From: Thalassospira lohafexi
Lineage (GTDB): Bacteria; Pseudomonadota; Alphaproteobacteria; Rhodospirillales; Thalassospiraceae
Direction: 5' to 3'
DNA: 64,000 nt
NCBI RefSeq assembly: GCF_002844275.1
Contig: NZ_NXGX01000012.1
Location: 17,545 to 81,544, forward strand
The notes under the pieces were generated by a model. The model saw only the letters and a list, made by a program, of their open reading frames with translations. It was not told where the DNA came from and did not search any database. This document shows, piece after piece, positions 51,641-60,800 of this stretch; the stretch's first letter is position 1; the number at the start of each line of letters is the position of its first letter. The translations under genes were made by a program, and so were the position numbers.

Positions 51641-52279
51641 ATGGTCAATATTCAGGGACAATTTTCTTTGGCTGGGGCGCAGATGCTGCTTCTCCCTCGG
51701 CCGATTGACGGGCAAACCGGTGAGTACACCACCAAATACACAGCCGAAGAGTGGAAAGAGCGTATGCTCACCCGCCAAGCAGAGTTCAAGGAAATCCGAA
51801 AAACTGCGGAAAGCAACCTATCAAACTGGCTTGATGACAACAGCGATGCACAGGTGACCCGTGCCTATTATCTGGATGGGGAACTCACCGCCGTTTTTGG
51901 CACCGACAACGCCAACGTTTCGAACGATATGAGTTACGGTTTTGAGTACGGCATCGCCAAAAGTGACGGTGAACAGCGCGGACTGAGCGGCGATGAACTG
52001 ACCAAATATGTAGAAAACCGCATCGAGTTCGAGCTCAAACACAAATATGGCGACCGCCTGGAAGTCAGGGAAGGTTCGGCAGGGACAATGGGGACGGTTG
52101 GCGACTACCGTGAAGAGCTGTTTGGCGGAGAACGCTGGCCATCGCTCGAAAACTTTCCACAACATCCCGAAATTGACTGGAACGCGCCGTCACCAAAAGA
52201 AGCCGGCACGTGGAAAGGCCCGATAGAGCTTAATACAACGGTATTTCTGGCGATGCGCGAGCACGCCAGAAATGCCTGA
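51641..52279 (+). CDS. Unknown soluble protein, 212 residues
   Basis: Translation is placed at ATG 51641, which has AGGAGA seven bases upstream. The protein is acidic and hydrophilic, without signal peptide, membrane segment or cysteines in the mature part. It contains a charged helix around YTAEEWKERMLTRQAEFKEIRK and a beta-like middle (RAYYLDGELTAVFGTDNANV). I do not recognise a family. It is followed by a strong terminator-like hairpin and then the convergent RND permease gene. Confidence 0.6.
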   Translation: MVNIQGQFSLAGAQMLLLPRPIDGQTGEYTTKYTAEEWKERMLTRQAEFKEIRKTAESNLSNWLDDNSDAQVTRAYYLDGELTAVFGTDNANVSNDMSYGFEYGIAKSDGEQRGLSGDELTKYVENRIEFELKHKYGDRLEVREGSAGTMGTVGDYREELFGGERWPSLENFPQHPEIDWNAPSPKEAGTWKGPIELNTTVFLAMREHARNA

Positions 52280-52291
52280 CAGAAAAAGGAA

Positions 52292-52343
52292 GAAACAGCC
52301 GGACCTACGGGGGTCGGGGGGGGGAAGTTGGCCCGGCTGTTTC
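52292..52343. terminator. Hairpin between convergent genes, with nine-G tract in the loop
   Basis: GAAACAGCCGG (52292-52302) pairs perfectly with CCGGCTGTTTC (52333-52343). The 30-base loop contains a run of nine G (52316-52324). It lies between the convergent unknown gene and the RND permease gene and can end both. Confidence 0.75.
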
Positions 52344-52357
52344 TGCAACGATTCCGT

Positions 52358-55300
52358 TTACTCCGCAGACTGATTGGAATCAGCCCCATCGAGTGAACGG
52401 ACTTCGTCGCGCCGGCCAATCATGCGCACGAGCACATAAAAGACCGGAGTCAGGATCAGGCCAAATATCGTCACACCCAGCATGCCCGAGAAAACGGCAA
52501 TACCAATCGCGTGGCGCATCTCGGCCCCGGCACCGCTGGACAGAACCAGCGGCACGACGCCCATGATGAAGGCCAGTGATGTCATCAGGATCGGACGCAA
52601 CCGCAGGCGGCTGGCCTCGATCGCGGCCTGAAGTGTTGTGCGGCCCTGATGTTCCAGTTCGCGGGCGAACTCGACAATCAGGATCGCGTTCTTTGATGCC
52701 AGTCCGGCCAGAACAAACAGACTGATCTGGGTGAAGATGTTGTTATCCCCGCCAAACAGATAGACACCAAAGACAGCAGAAAGGATGCTCATCGGGACGA
52801 TCATGATGACCGCCAGCGGCATGGTCAGGCTTTCGTACTGTGCGGCCAGAACCAGGAACACCAGAAGGATACAGATCGGGAAGATATACATTGCTGTATC
52901 GCCCGCCAGAATCTGCTGATAGGTCAGCTCCGTCCACTCATAGGACATGCCCGGTGGCAAGGTTTCATCGAGTATCTTGATGATGGCGGCTTCTGCCTCA
53001 CCACTGGAATAACCCGGTGCCGCATTGCCGTTCAGATCCGCCGACCGGAACCCGTTGTAGCGCATGGCCGTATCGGGCCCAAACGTTTCGGTAACGGAAA
53101 GAACACTGCCAAGCGGCACCATATCGCCATCTGCATTACGGGTTTGCAGACGCAGGATGTCTTCGGGACTGGATCGATAAGGCTTATCGGCCTGTGCAAT
53201 CACCTGATAGGTACGGCCAAATGTGTTGAAGTCATTGACATACATTGAGCCCAGATAGACCTGCATGGTCCGGAAGATTTCATCAACCGGAATGCCAAGT
53301 TGCTGCACCTTTGTACGGTCAAGAGACGCCTGAAGTTGCGGGACGTTGATGTTGTAGCTTGAGAACACACCGGTCAGTTCAGGTGCTGCCCATGCCTTGG
53401 CCAGAACCTGCTTCATGGCATCATCAAGGGCGCGATACCCCTGATCGGAGCGATCCTCCACCTGCAGCTTAAACCCGCCAACCGTGCCAAGACCCTGTAC
53501 TGGTGGTGCGGGGAAAATGGCAACGAAGGCTTCATCAATCGCGCCAAACTTCTGTTGAAGTTTGCCTGCAATCGCCAAGCCCGACAGATCGTCACTTTTG
53601 CGTTCGGCAAAGTCAGTCAGGGTGACAAAAACAATGCCCGCACTTGAACTGTTCACAAACCCGTTGATCGAGAGTCCCGGGAAAGAAACGGCACTTTCAA
53701 CACCGGGTTCCTTAAGCGCAATGTCAGACATTTCACGAATGACATCTTCGGTCCGGTCCAGTGTCGCACCCTGTGGGAGCTGGGCAAAACTGACGAGATA
53801 CTGTTTATCCTGAATTGGGACAAAGCCGTTCGGCAATATCTGGAACCCCTGATAGGTCAGGGCCAGCAAGCCGACATACAGCACCATCATAATCGATTTC
53901 ACACCCAGAAGGCGCTTAACCCCCCCGGCATAAAGATCGGTGCTGCGGTTAAAGAACCGGTTGAACCCACGGAAGAACCAGCCAAAGACAAAGTCCATGC
54001 CGCGTGTCAGCCAATCCTTGGGCGCATCATGACTGCGCAACAAGATCGCCGACAGAGCCGGGCTTAAGGTAAGGGAATTGATCGTCGAAATGATGGTTGC
54101 AATCGCAATGGTCAGGGCAAATTGCTGATAAAACTGGCCGGTCAGGCCACTGATAAAGGCAATCGGCACAAACACACCGGTAATCACAAGCGAGGTTGCA
54201 ATGATCGGCCCGGTGACTTCGCGCATGGCCGCAACCGTCGCGTCGCGCGGCGACAAGCCGCGTTCGATGTTTCGTTCAACGTTTTCGACAACGACAATCG
54301 CATCATCGACCACGATCCCGATGGCAAGGATCAGACCAAACAGCGACAGCACATTGATCGAAAAGCCCATCAACAGCATCAGCGCAAAGGTCCCGATGAT
54401 CGAAACCGGCACAGCCAGCAGCGGAATAATTGACGCCCGCCATGTTTGCAGGAAGATCGTGACCACCAGAACCACAAGGGCGATGGCCTCAAGCAAGGTC
54501 ATGATCACGGATTTGATCGAGCCGCGCACAAAGACGGTCGGGTCATAGACGATGCTGTAATCAAGGTCCTCGGGGAAGTTCTGTTTGAGCTCCTCCATCG
54601 CGGCCCGAACGTTGCTTGAGATATCAAGCGCGTTTGAGCCGGGCGATGCAAAAATCGGCAGGGCGACGGCGGGCTTGTTATCAAGCAGGGAGCGCAGCGC
54701 ATATTGCTGTGCCTCCAGCTCGATCCGCGCCACATCGCCAAGACGGGTAATCGTGCCATCTTCACCGCGTTTGATGATGATGCTTCCGAACTCTTCGGGT
54801 GTTTCCAAACGGCCACTGATGTTGATCGGCAATTGGAACTGCACGCCGGTGTCATAGGGCGCCCCGCCAATGATCCCCGCAGCAACCTGAACGTTCTGGC
54901 TTTGGATGGCGGCAACCACCTCACCCGCCGTCAGGTTACGTTCGGCAACCTTGTCGGGGTTTAGCCAGACACGCATGGCGTAATCGCCCGACCCAAACAG
55001 CCCTACCTGCCCGACGCCGCCAATACGTGCCAGACGATCCCGCACATTGAGCGTCGCGTAGTTGCGCAAATACAGCATGTCATAGCGTTCATTGGGCGAC
55101 CGCAAATGCACGACCATGGTCAGGTCGGGTGACTGTTTTGATACAGTCACGCCAAGCTGCCGCACCACATCGGGAAGACGCGGTTCGGCCTGCGATACAC
55201 GGTTCTGGACTTTTTGCTGCGCCAGATCCGGGTCGGTTCCGATTTCAAACGTCACGGTCAGCGACAGGTTGCCATCGGTTGTCGCCAGCGAGTTGATATA

Positions 55301-55537
55301 AAGCATCCCCTCAACCCCGTTGATTTGCTCTTCAAGCGGGGAGGCAACAGTTTCGGCAATCTCGGCGGGGTTTGCACCGGGAAATTTGGCCTGGACCACG
55401 ACGGTTGGCGGCACGACTTCCGGGTATTCGGAAATCGGCAAACGCCACATGGCAATCAGGCCAGCCAAAAGGATAAGAACGGACAGGACGCCAGCAAAAA
55501 TCGGGCGATCCACGAAAAATCTGGATAAGTTCTGCAT
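52358..55537 (-). CDS. RND multidrug efflux permease (HAE1/AcrB type)
   Basis: A 1059-residue inner-membrane pump of full family length. The N-terminus FFVDRPIFAGVLSVLILLAGLIAMWRLPISEYPEVVPPTV is the AcrB-type first helix and start of the porter domain (one motif, described in part). ILAIGIVVDDAIVVVENVERN holds the two Asp residues of the proton relay. Two large periplasmic loops and twelve helices are visible. It exports drugs, solvents or dyes in exchange for protons. It lies 38 bases after the adaptor gene in one operon, repressed by the TetR protein encoded upstream. Confidence 0.95.
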   Translation of the reverse strand: MQNLSRFFVDRPIFAGVLSVLILLAGLIAMWRLPISEYPEVVPPTVVVQAKFPGANPAEIAETVASPLEEQINGVEGMLYINSLATTDGNLSLTVTFEIGTDPDLAQQKVQNRVSQAEPRLPDVVRQLGVTVSKQSPDLTMVVHLRSPNERYDMLYLRNYATLNVRDRLARIGGVGQVGLFGSGDYAMRVWLNPDKVAERNLTAGEVVAAIQSQNVQVAAGIIGGAPYDTGVQFQLPINISGRLETPEEFGSIIIKRGEDGTITRLGDVARIELEAQQYALRSLLDNKPAVALPIFASPGSNALDISSNVRAAMEELKQNFPEDLDYSIVYDPTVFVRGSIKSVIMTLLEAIALVVLVVTIFLQTWRASIIPLLAVPVSIIGTFALMLLMGFSINVLSLFGLILAIGIVVDDAIVVVENVERNIERGLSPRDATVAAMREVTGPIIATSLVITGVFVPIAFISGLTGQFYQQFALTIAIATIISTINSLTLSPALSAILLRSHDAPKDWLTRGMDFVFGWFFRGFNRFFNRSTDLYAGGVKRLLGVKSIMMVLYVGLLALTYQGFQILPNGFVPIQDKQYLVSFAQLPQGATLDRTEDVIREMSDIALKEPGVESAVSFPGLSINGFVNSSSAGIVFVTLTDFAERKSDDLSGLAIAGKLQQKFGAIDEAFVAIFPAPPVQGLGTVGGFKLQVEDRSDQGYRALDDAMKQVLAKAWAAPELTGVFSSYNINVPQLQASLDRTKVQQLGIPVDEIFRTMQVYLGSMYVNDFNTFGRTYQVIAQADKPYRSSPEDILRLQTRNADGDMVPLGSVLSVTETFGPDTAMRYNGFRSADLNGNAAPGYSSGEAEAAIIKILDETLPPGMSYEWTELTYQQILAGDTAMYIFPICILLVFLVLAAQYESLTMPLAVIMIVPMSILSAVFGVYLFGGDNNIFTQISLFVLAGLASKNAILIVEFARELEHQGRTTLQAAIEASRLRLRPILMTSLAFIMGVVPLVLSSGAGAEMRHAIGIAVFSGMLGVTIFGLILTPVFYVLVRMIGRRDEVRSLDGADSNQSAE

Positions 55538-55575
55538 GACGGTCAGCCTTGCTTATGCGCGCAGTAAAGCACCCC

Positions 55576-56739
55576 TCAGGATGCTGAGGCCTGCAGAATT
55601 TCGGGGGCAACGGACATACCGGGACGAACCTTCATGATGCCGTTCACAATGACAAGTTCACCAATCTCAAGACCGGATGTGACAATCCGCATGCCGTTGA
55701 GTTCAGACCCCAGCATCACCTGACGATAGGCAACCGTGTTGTCGGGCTGAACGACATAGACGAATTTACGATCCTGATCGGTGCTGATCGCCTCAGGCGG
55801 GATCATGATGACTTCTTCCTTGGCAAGCGTGCCAAGTTCCAGACTGGCAAAGGTGCCCGGCAGAAGGGTGCCATCAAGATTGTCAAACAGTGCCCGGGTC
55901 CGGATGGTGCCGGTGCGCGCATCAATGCGGTTGTCAAAGCTGTGTACGTGGCCAGAAACATGGCGGCCGTTCGACAGCGTCATATTGACCGGGATGCTTT
56001 GCGCGGCATCATCAATCTTGCCACTGGCGCCAAGGCTGGCAAAGAAAGTCTGCTCATCAAGGTCGAAATCGGCATAGATTTTCCCGGTTGAGACAATGGT
56101 GGTCAGAACCGGGGCGTTTGGACCGGCATTGACCTGATTGCCAACGGTCATTTCGACACGGCTGACACGCCCGTCAATCGGGGCTTTGACATAGGCGTGA
56201 TCAAGTTCGATTTCAGCCAGTTCAAGCTGTGCCTGCGCACGGGTGACCTGACTTTGTGCGACCTGATGGGTGCTAAGCCGTTCGTCATAGACACGTTTTG
56301 ACACCGTGCCATTGGACACCAGCTTTTCCGCACGTTCCTTTTCCTTGGAGGCCAGCGACAGGTTTTGACGGGCAACGGAAAGTTCTGCGCGCGCTTCATC
56401 GACTGCGGCCTGATAGCTGCGCGGGTCAATCACGGCCAGAATATCGCCCTGCTTGACCAGCTGACCGTCTTCAAAACCGATTTTGACGATCGCACCACTG
56501 ACCTGCGGGCGCAACTGGACTTCCTCAACCGCACTCAGGCGGCCGGAAAAGTTGCTCCAGAGACGAACAGAATTACTTTTTACATCGGAAACGGTGACCG
56601 GTGTTGCCATGGGTGCGGACTGAACCGCGACCTCATCGGCGGCGGAACCGGTGACATGCAAGCCATATCCACCGGCGGCAACTGCCAGCGCCAGAACGGC
56701 CGCGGGCAGCAATATTTTGCGTTTTGATCGAGACTGCAT
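55576..56739 (-). CDS. RND efflux periplasmic adaptor (membrane-fusion protein)
   Basis: About 387 residues from the ATG at 56739 (GGAAG upstream). An N-terminal helix, ILLPAAVLALAVAAGGYG, lacks a lipobox Cys, so it is an uncleaved anchor or signal. The lipoyl halves and hairpin follow, with long helices at YQAAVDEARAELSVARQNL and QVAQSQVTRAQAQLELAEI, and VKAPIDGRVSRVEMTVGNQV is typical. It links the permease to an outer-membrane channel, whose gene is not in this operon. TetR-type operators lie 60 bases upstream. Confidence 0.93.
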   Translation of the reverse strand: MQSRSKRKILLPAAVLALAVAAGGYGLHVTGSAADEVAVQSAPMATPVTVSDVKSNSVRLWSNFSGRLSAVEEVQLRPQVSGAIVKIGFEDGQLVKQGDILAVIDPRSYQAAVDEARAELSVARQNLSLASKEKERAEKLVSNGTVSKRVYDERLSTHQVAQSQVTRAQAQLELAEIELDHAYVKAPIDGRVSRVEMTVGNQVNAGPNAPVLTTIVSTGKIYADFDLDEQTFFASLGASGKIDDAAQSIPVNMTLSNGRHVSGHVHSFDNRIDARTGTIRTRALFDNLDGTLLPGTFASLELGTLAKEEVIMIPPEAISTDQDRKFVYVVQPDNTVAYRQVMLGSELNGMRIVTSGLEIGELVIVNGIMKVRPGMSVAPEILQASAS

Positions 56740-56798
56740 CTTTCCATCTTCCAAAAGCGTGAGCCGCACATATTGCGGACTGTTTGACCGATAGATGC

Positions 56799-56812
56799 AT
56801 ACCGATCGGTTT
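56799..56812. promoter_or_regulatory. TetR-type operator upstream of the RND adaptor gene
   Basis: The palindrome ACCGATCGGT (56801-56810) lies in ATACCGATCGGTTT. The same ATACC/GGT half-sites occur at 57553-57570, upstream of the tetR gene itself. Confidence 0.7.
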
Positions 56813-56878
56813 GCTTGCAAGGGGAAGAAGGCAAAAAAGTGGTTATTTTTTAAATTATTTTAGAACGCATCCGAAACA

Positions 56879-57517
56879 TCAGGCCGCGTCGGAAGAGCTT
56901 ACATCCCTGAATTTACACTGTAAATTGAGGATTCGACAGATGCCTTCACGCAGATCAGACCGAACAGTATCAAGATCATTAAAAACCTTGCCATAGGTCA
57001 AAAGCCCGTGGACATACTGGAAAATCATGCGCGCCAGTGTTGTGACATCTCCATCCTCGCTGAGCATGCCCTCGCCTTTGAGGCCACGCACCATGGATGC
57101 AAGGTATTTGATCTGTTCTTCGGCCAGTTCGCGTGAGCAATCCTGAATTTCGATGTCTTCGGGTCCGACCTGACCGCCTGCGGTGAAAATCGGACAGACA
57201 CAGACTTCGCTTTCACCGGGGATTGCGTATTTTTCCTGCTTGCTGCAGACCAGATCGATATAGCGGTTCAGTTGCTCAATCGGGGAAATATCGGGCGAAA
57301 AGATCGAACGGAGCTCGTCCTTGCCCTTTTCCCAATGCTGTCGCGCAGACGCGGCAAACAAGGCGGCCTTGCTGTCAAAGTGATGATAGAACGCGCCCTT
57401 GGTGACACCGGCATGTTTGCAGACGTCGCTGACGCCGATATCGTGGTAGCTACGGGTCGTTAACAGCTCCATGGCTGTCTCTAGCAGCTTGATCCGGGTT
57501 TCTGCAGCGTTCCTCAT
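56879..57517 (-). CDS. TetR/AcrR-family repressor of the RND operon
   Basis: A 212-residue regulator. The N-terminal HTH is in residues ~10-55, with DIGVSDVCKHAGVTKGAFYHHFDSKAALF as the recognition part of the motif. The C-terminal ligand domain contains PGESEVCVCPIFTAGG. It precedes the efflux genes on the same strand, 140 bases from the adaptor start, and matching operators lie before both genes. It therefore likely represses the pump and itself until an inducer binds. Confidence 0.9.
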   Translation of the reverse strand: MRNAAETRIKLLETAMELLTTRSYHDIGVSDVCKHAGVTKGAFYHHFDSKAALFAASARQHWEKGKDELRSIFSPDISPIEQLNRYIDLVCSKQEKYAIPGESEVCVCPIFTAGGQVGPEDIEIQDCSRELAEEQIKYLASMVRGLKGEGMLSEDGDVTTLARMIFQYVHGLLTYGKVFNDLDTVRSDLREGICRILNLQCKFRDVSSSDAA

Positions 57518-57552
57518 GGCTTTGACCTAATTTTTTTATGTATGTAACGAAT

Positions 57553-57570
57553 ATACGAACCGGTCGGTAT
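57553..57570. promoter_or_regulatory. TetR-type operator upstream of the tetR gene
   Basis: ATACGAACCGGTCGGTAT fits the imperfect palindrome ATACnnACCGGTnnGTAT and shares half-sites with the site before the adaptor gene. It suggests autoregulation. Confidence 0.7.
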
Positions 57571-57751
57571 TTTTCAAGTGAATGACCGGATATATTGTCA
57601 CTTCATCATGTAATAATGGCAACAGGATGACAGTAATGTTTGCAAATTCAAAGCGCTAAGCCGTGATGAGTTAAAAACGCATAGCAGCCGTCATAGCGGT
57701 ATTTTCCGCCGTTCTGCGACACCACATCGGCCAAACATGCCCGATGACCAC
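57571..57751. other. Spacer between the tetR promoter and the glutamate dehydrogenase terminator
   Basis: No gene or structure is recognised in this stretch. Confidence 0.5.
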
Positions 57752-57785
57752 ACAAAAGAAAGGAGGGCACGAAATGCGCCCTCCT
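57752..57785 (-). terminator. Terminator of the NAD-glutamate dehydrogenase gene
   Basis: AGGAGGGC (57761-57768) pairs perfectly with GCCCTCCT (57778-57785). Read on the minus strand the stem is followed by TTCTTTTGTG. Confidence 0.85.
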
Positions 57786-57818
57786 GACATAGATACTGAC
57801 ATGAACCGTGATGCGTGA

Positions 57819-60800
57819 TCAGGCGCCGGTCAAAGCCCTGATCTGACGGTTGGCAACCGTGATCATGGAAAGATCAATCTGACCTGCGGCCCGCAGTTCA
57901 TTGATCAGTTCATCACAGCGTGCACAACCCCGCTGATGGGCATCCACCCACTTATCAACCAGATCGGCACCCGATGCGCCTTTTTTGCCCGCACCAAGAA
58001 CCGCACGGGTCAATTCACGCTGATGACCATAAAGATCGTCAACCACCGCCGCACGGGCGAGTTTCTGCCAATGGGTTTCGGCTTCGATTGAATCGGCGGC
58101 TGCCCGCATCAGACCAAGCTGGAACCGTGCCCCAACCGCAAAGTAGGTGGCCCCGACTTCGATCACATCCCGGCCCGTGGCCTCGGCAATGCGGACGACA
58201 TCACAAATCGCCACCATCTGCGCCATGGATGCCACGCGGCGTGCCAAGTCTTCGGGCACACCTTGCGCGACCAGGGATTGTGCCTTTTGATCCAGTGACG
58301 TTCTGAAACCGGCATCAACCGGCACAATATCGTCAAAGGCATCAATCACCTTTGACACTGCCGGGCGGAACATCTCGATCTTGGCCCCAACATTAAGTTC
58401 CTCGCAATTGCGCAGGAACCATTGGGTGACATGATTGACCATCCGGTTGATGTCGCGGAACATGCCGATCTGAAGTTTGGCCAGAACCACGTTATCAAGG
58501 GCCTCGATCCCGGCCCAGATATCACGCAGACCAAACACCGCACGGGTAATCAAATATCCGCGCGACACATCCACAGCCGAAAGCCCCGTGGCCTCCATCA
58601 TGTCGTGAACAAATGTGCCCCCGACCCGGTTGACCAGACTGTTGGTCGCAACGGTGGCGATGATTTCACGTTTCAGACGATGTTCTGAAATCGCATCGGC
58701 GTATTTCTTACGCACCGGTGTCGGGAAATAGCGCACCAGTTCTTCGACCAAAATCGGATCGTCTGGCAAATCAGATTCCAGCACCTCGTCATACAGCCAA
58801 AGTTTGGCATAGGGCATCAGAACCGAAACTTCGGGCCGTGTCAGGCCTTCGTGGTTGCTGGCACGTTTTGCAAGTTCTTCGTCATCAGGAAGATATTCGA
58901 TCTCGCGGTTAAGCCGCCCTTCGCGTTCCAGCATCCGGATCAGACGCACCTGAGCATCAAGCACATCAGCACTTGCCGCATAGGTGTTCGAGATCGCCTG
59001 ACTTTGCAGATAGTTATCGCGCAGAACAAGATCACCGACCTCATCGGTCATTTCGACCAGAAGCTTGTTGCGCTGCTTTTCGGTCATGTCCCCGGCGGCG
59101 ACAACTTCGCCAACAAGGATCTTGATGTTGACCTCATGATCCGAGCAATTCACACCCGCCGCATTATCGATGGCGTCAGTATTCAAACGACCACCGGCAT
59201 GGGCGTACTCGATACGGCCCCGCTGTGTGGCGCCAAGGTTGGCCCCCTCGCCAATGACCTTGGCGCGGATTTCACGGCCATTGATGCGAATGGCATCATT
59301 GGCACGGTCGCCCGCGTCGGCATTGGTTTCCATATGTGATTTGATATAGGTCCCGATCCCGCCGAACCACAGAAGTTCAACATCGGATTTCAGGATGGCC
59401 TTCATCATATCGGCGGGTGTTACCTTGCCCGTTTCAAGGCCCAGCAACTTGCGGACTTCTGGTGACGGATCAAGGGTTTTGGCTTTGCGGTCAAAGATAT
59501 CCCCGCCTTTGGACAGGGTCTTTTTGTCGTAATCGCCCCAGCCGGATCTCGGCAGATCAAACAGGCGTTGGCGTTCAGCAAAGCTTTTTGCCATGTCCGG
59601 CTCCGGATCGACAAAAATATGCATATGGTTGAAGGCGGCGGTCAGTTTGATTTGCTCAGACAGCAACATGCCGTTGCCAAACACATCGCCTGACATATCG
59701 CCAACACCGGCCACGGTAAACGGGGTTTTCTGGATGTCCTTGCCCATTTCGCGGAAGTGACGTTTAACAGATTCCCACGCGCCACGCGCCGTGATGCCCA
59801 TTTTCTTATGGTCATAGCCCTGCGAGCCGCCCGATGCGAAGGCATCGTCAAGCCAGAAGCCATAATCACGCGCCACACCATTGGCGATATCTGAAAACGT
59901 CGCGGTCCCCTTATCGGCGGCAACCACCAAGTACGGATCATCTTCATCAAGGCGACGCACCCGTTCTGGCGGGATGATATCACCGGCAACGATATTGTCG
60001 GTGATATCGAGCATGCCGCTCATCAAGATTTTGTAACAGGCAATGCCTTCTTCAAGGAAGGCTTCGCGCGTGCCATCGACCGGCGGGCGTTTGACAACAA
60101 AGCCGCCCTTTGACCCGACAGGCACAATCACCGCGTTCTTGACCATCTGGGCTTTGACCAGACCGAGAATTTCGGTACGGAAATCTTCCTGACGGTCGGA
60201 CCAGCGAATACCACCACGGGCAACCGGCCCCCCGCGCAGGTGAACGGCCTCGACCCGCGGGGAATAAACAAATATTTCGCGCCATGGACGCGGCAGCGGC
60301 AAATCTTCGACCATGCCGGAATTGAATTTAACCGACAGATACGGCTTGGGATTTCCATCCGCGCCATACTGGAAGAAGTTGGTGCGCAAAGTTGCCTGAA
60401 CCAGATTAAGGAAGGCGCGCAAAATGCGATCTTCATCCGGGTTCATGACATCTTCAAGCTTGGTGATGATATCGCCTTCGATGGCTTCGGCCTCGGCCGC
60501 CAGTCCGGGATCGCGATCCGGGTCAAAGCGGGCAACAAACAAGGACACAAGGGCCGATGCCAATGTCGGATTATTGGCAAGGGTCTTGGCCATATAATCC
60601 TGCGAGAAGGCCGATCCCATCTGACGCATGTAGCGCGAATAGGTGCGCAGGATCACGACTTCGCGCCAATGCAACCCGCCCAGCAGGACAAGACGGTTAA
60701 AGGCGTCATTTTCCACTTCGCCGTGCCACATGCGGACAAACAGTTCCTGGAACTTGTCACGCACGTCATGCAGATGGAATTCACCATCCACAACCACGCC

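Noticed and set aside
52316..52324. Nine-G tract considered as a phase-variable switch
   Set aside because: It lies in the loop of a terminator-like hairpin after the stop codon, not in a gene or promoter spacer.
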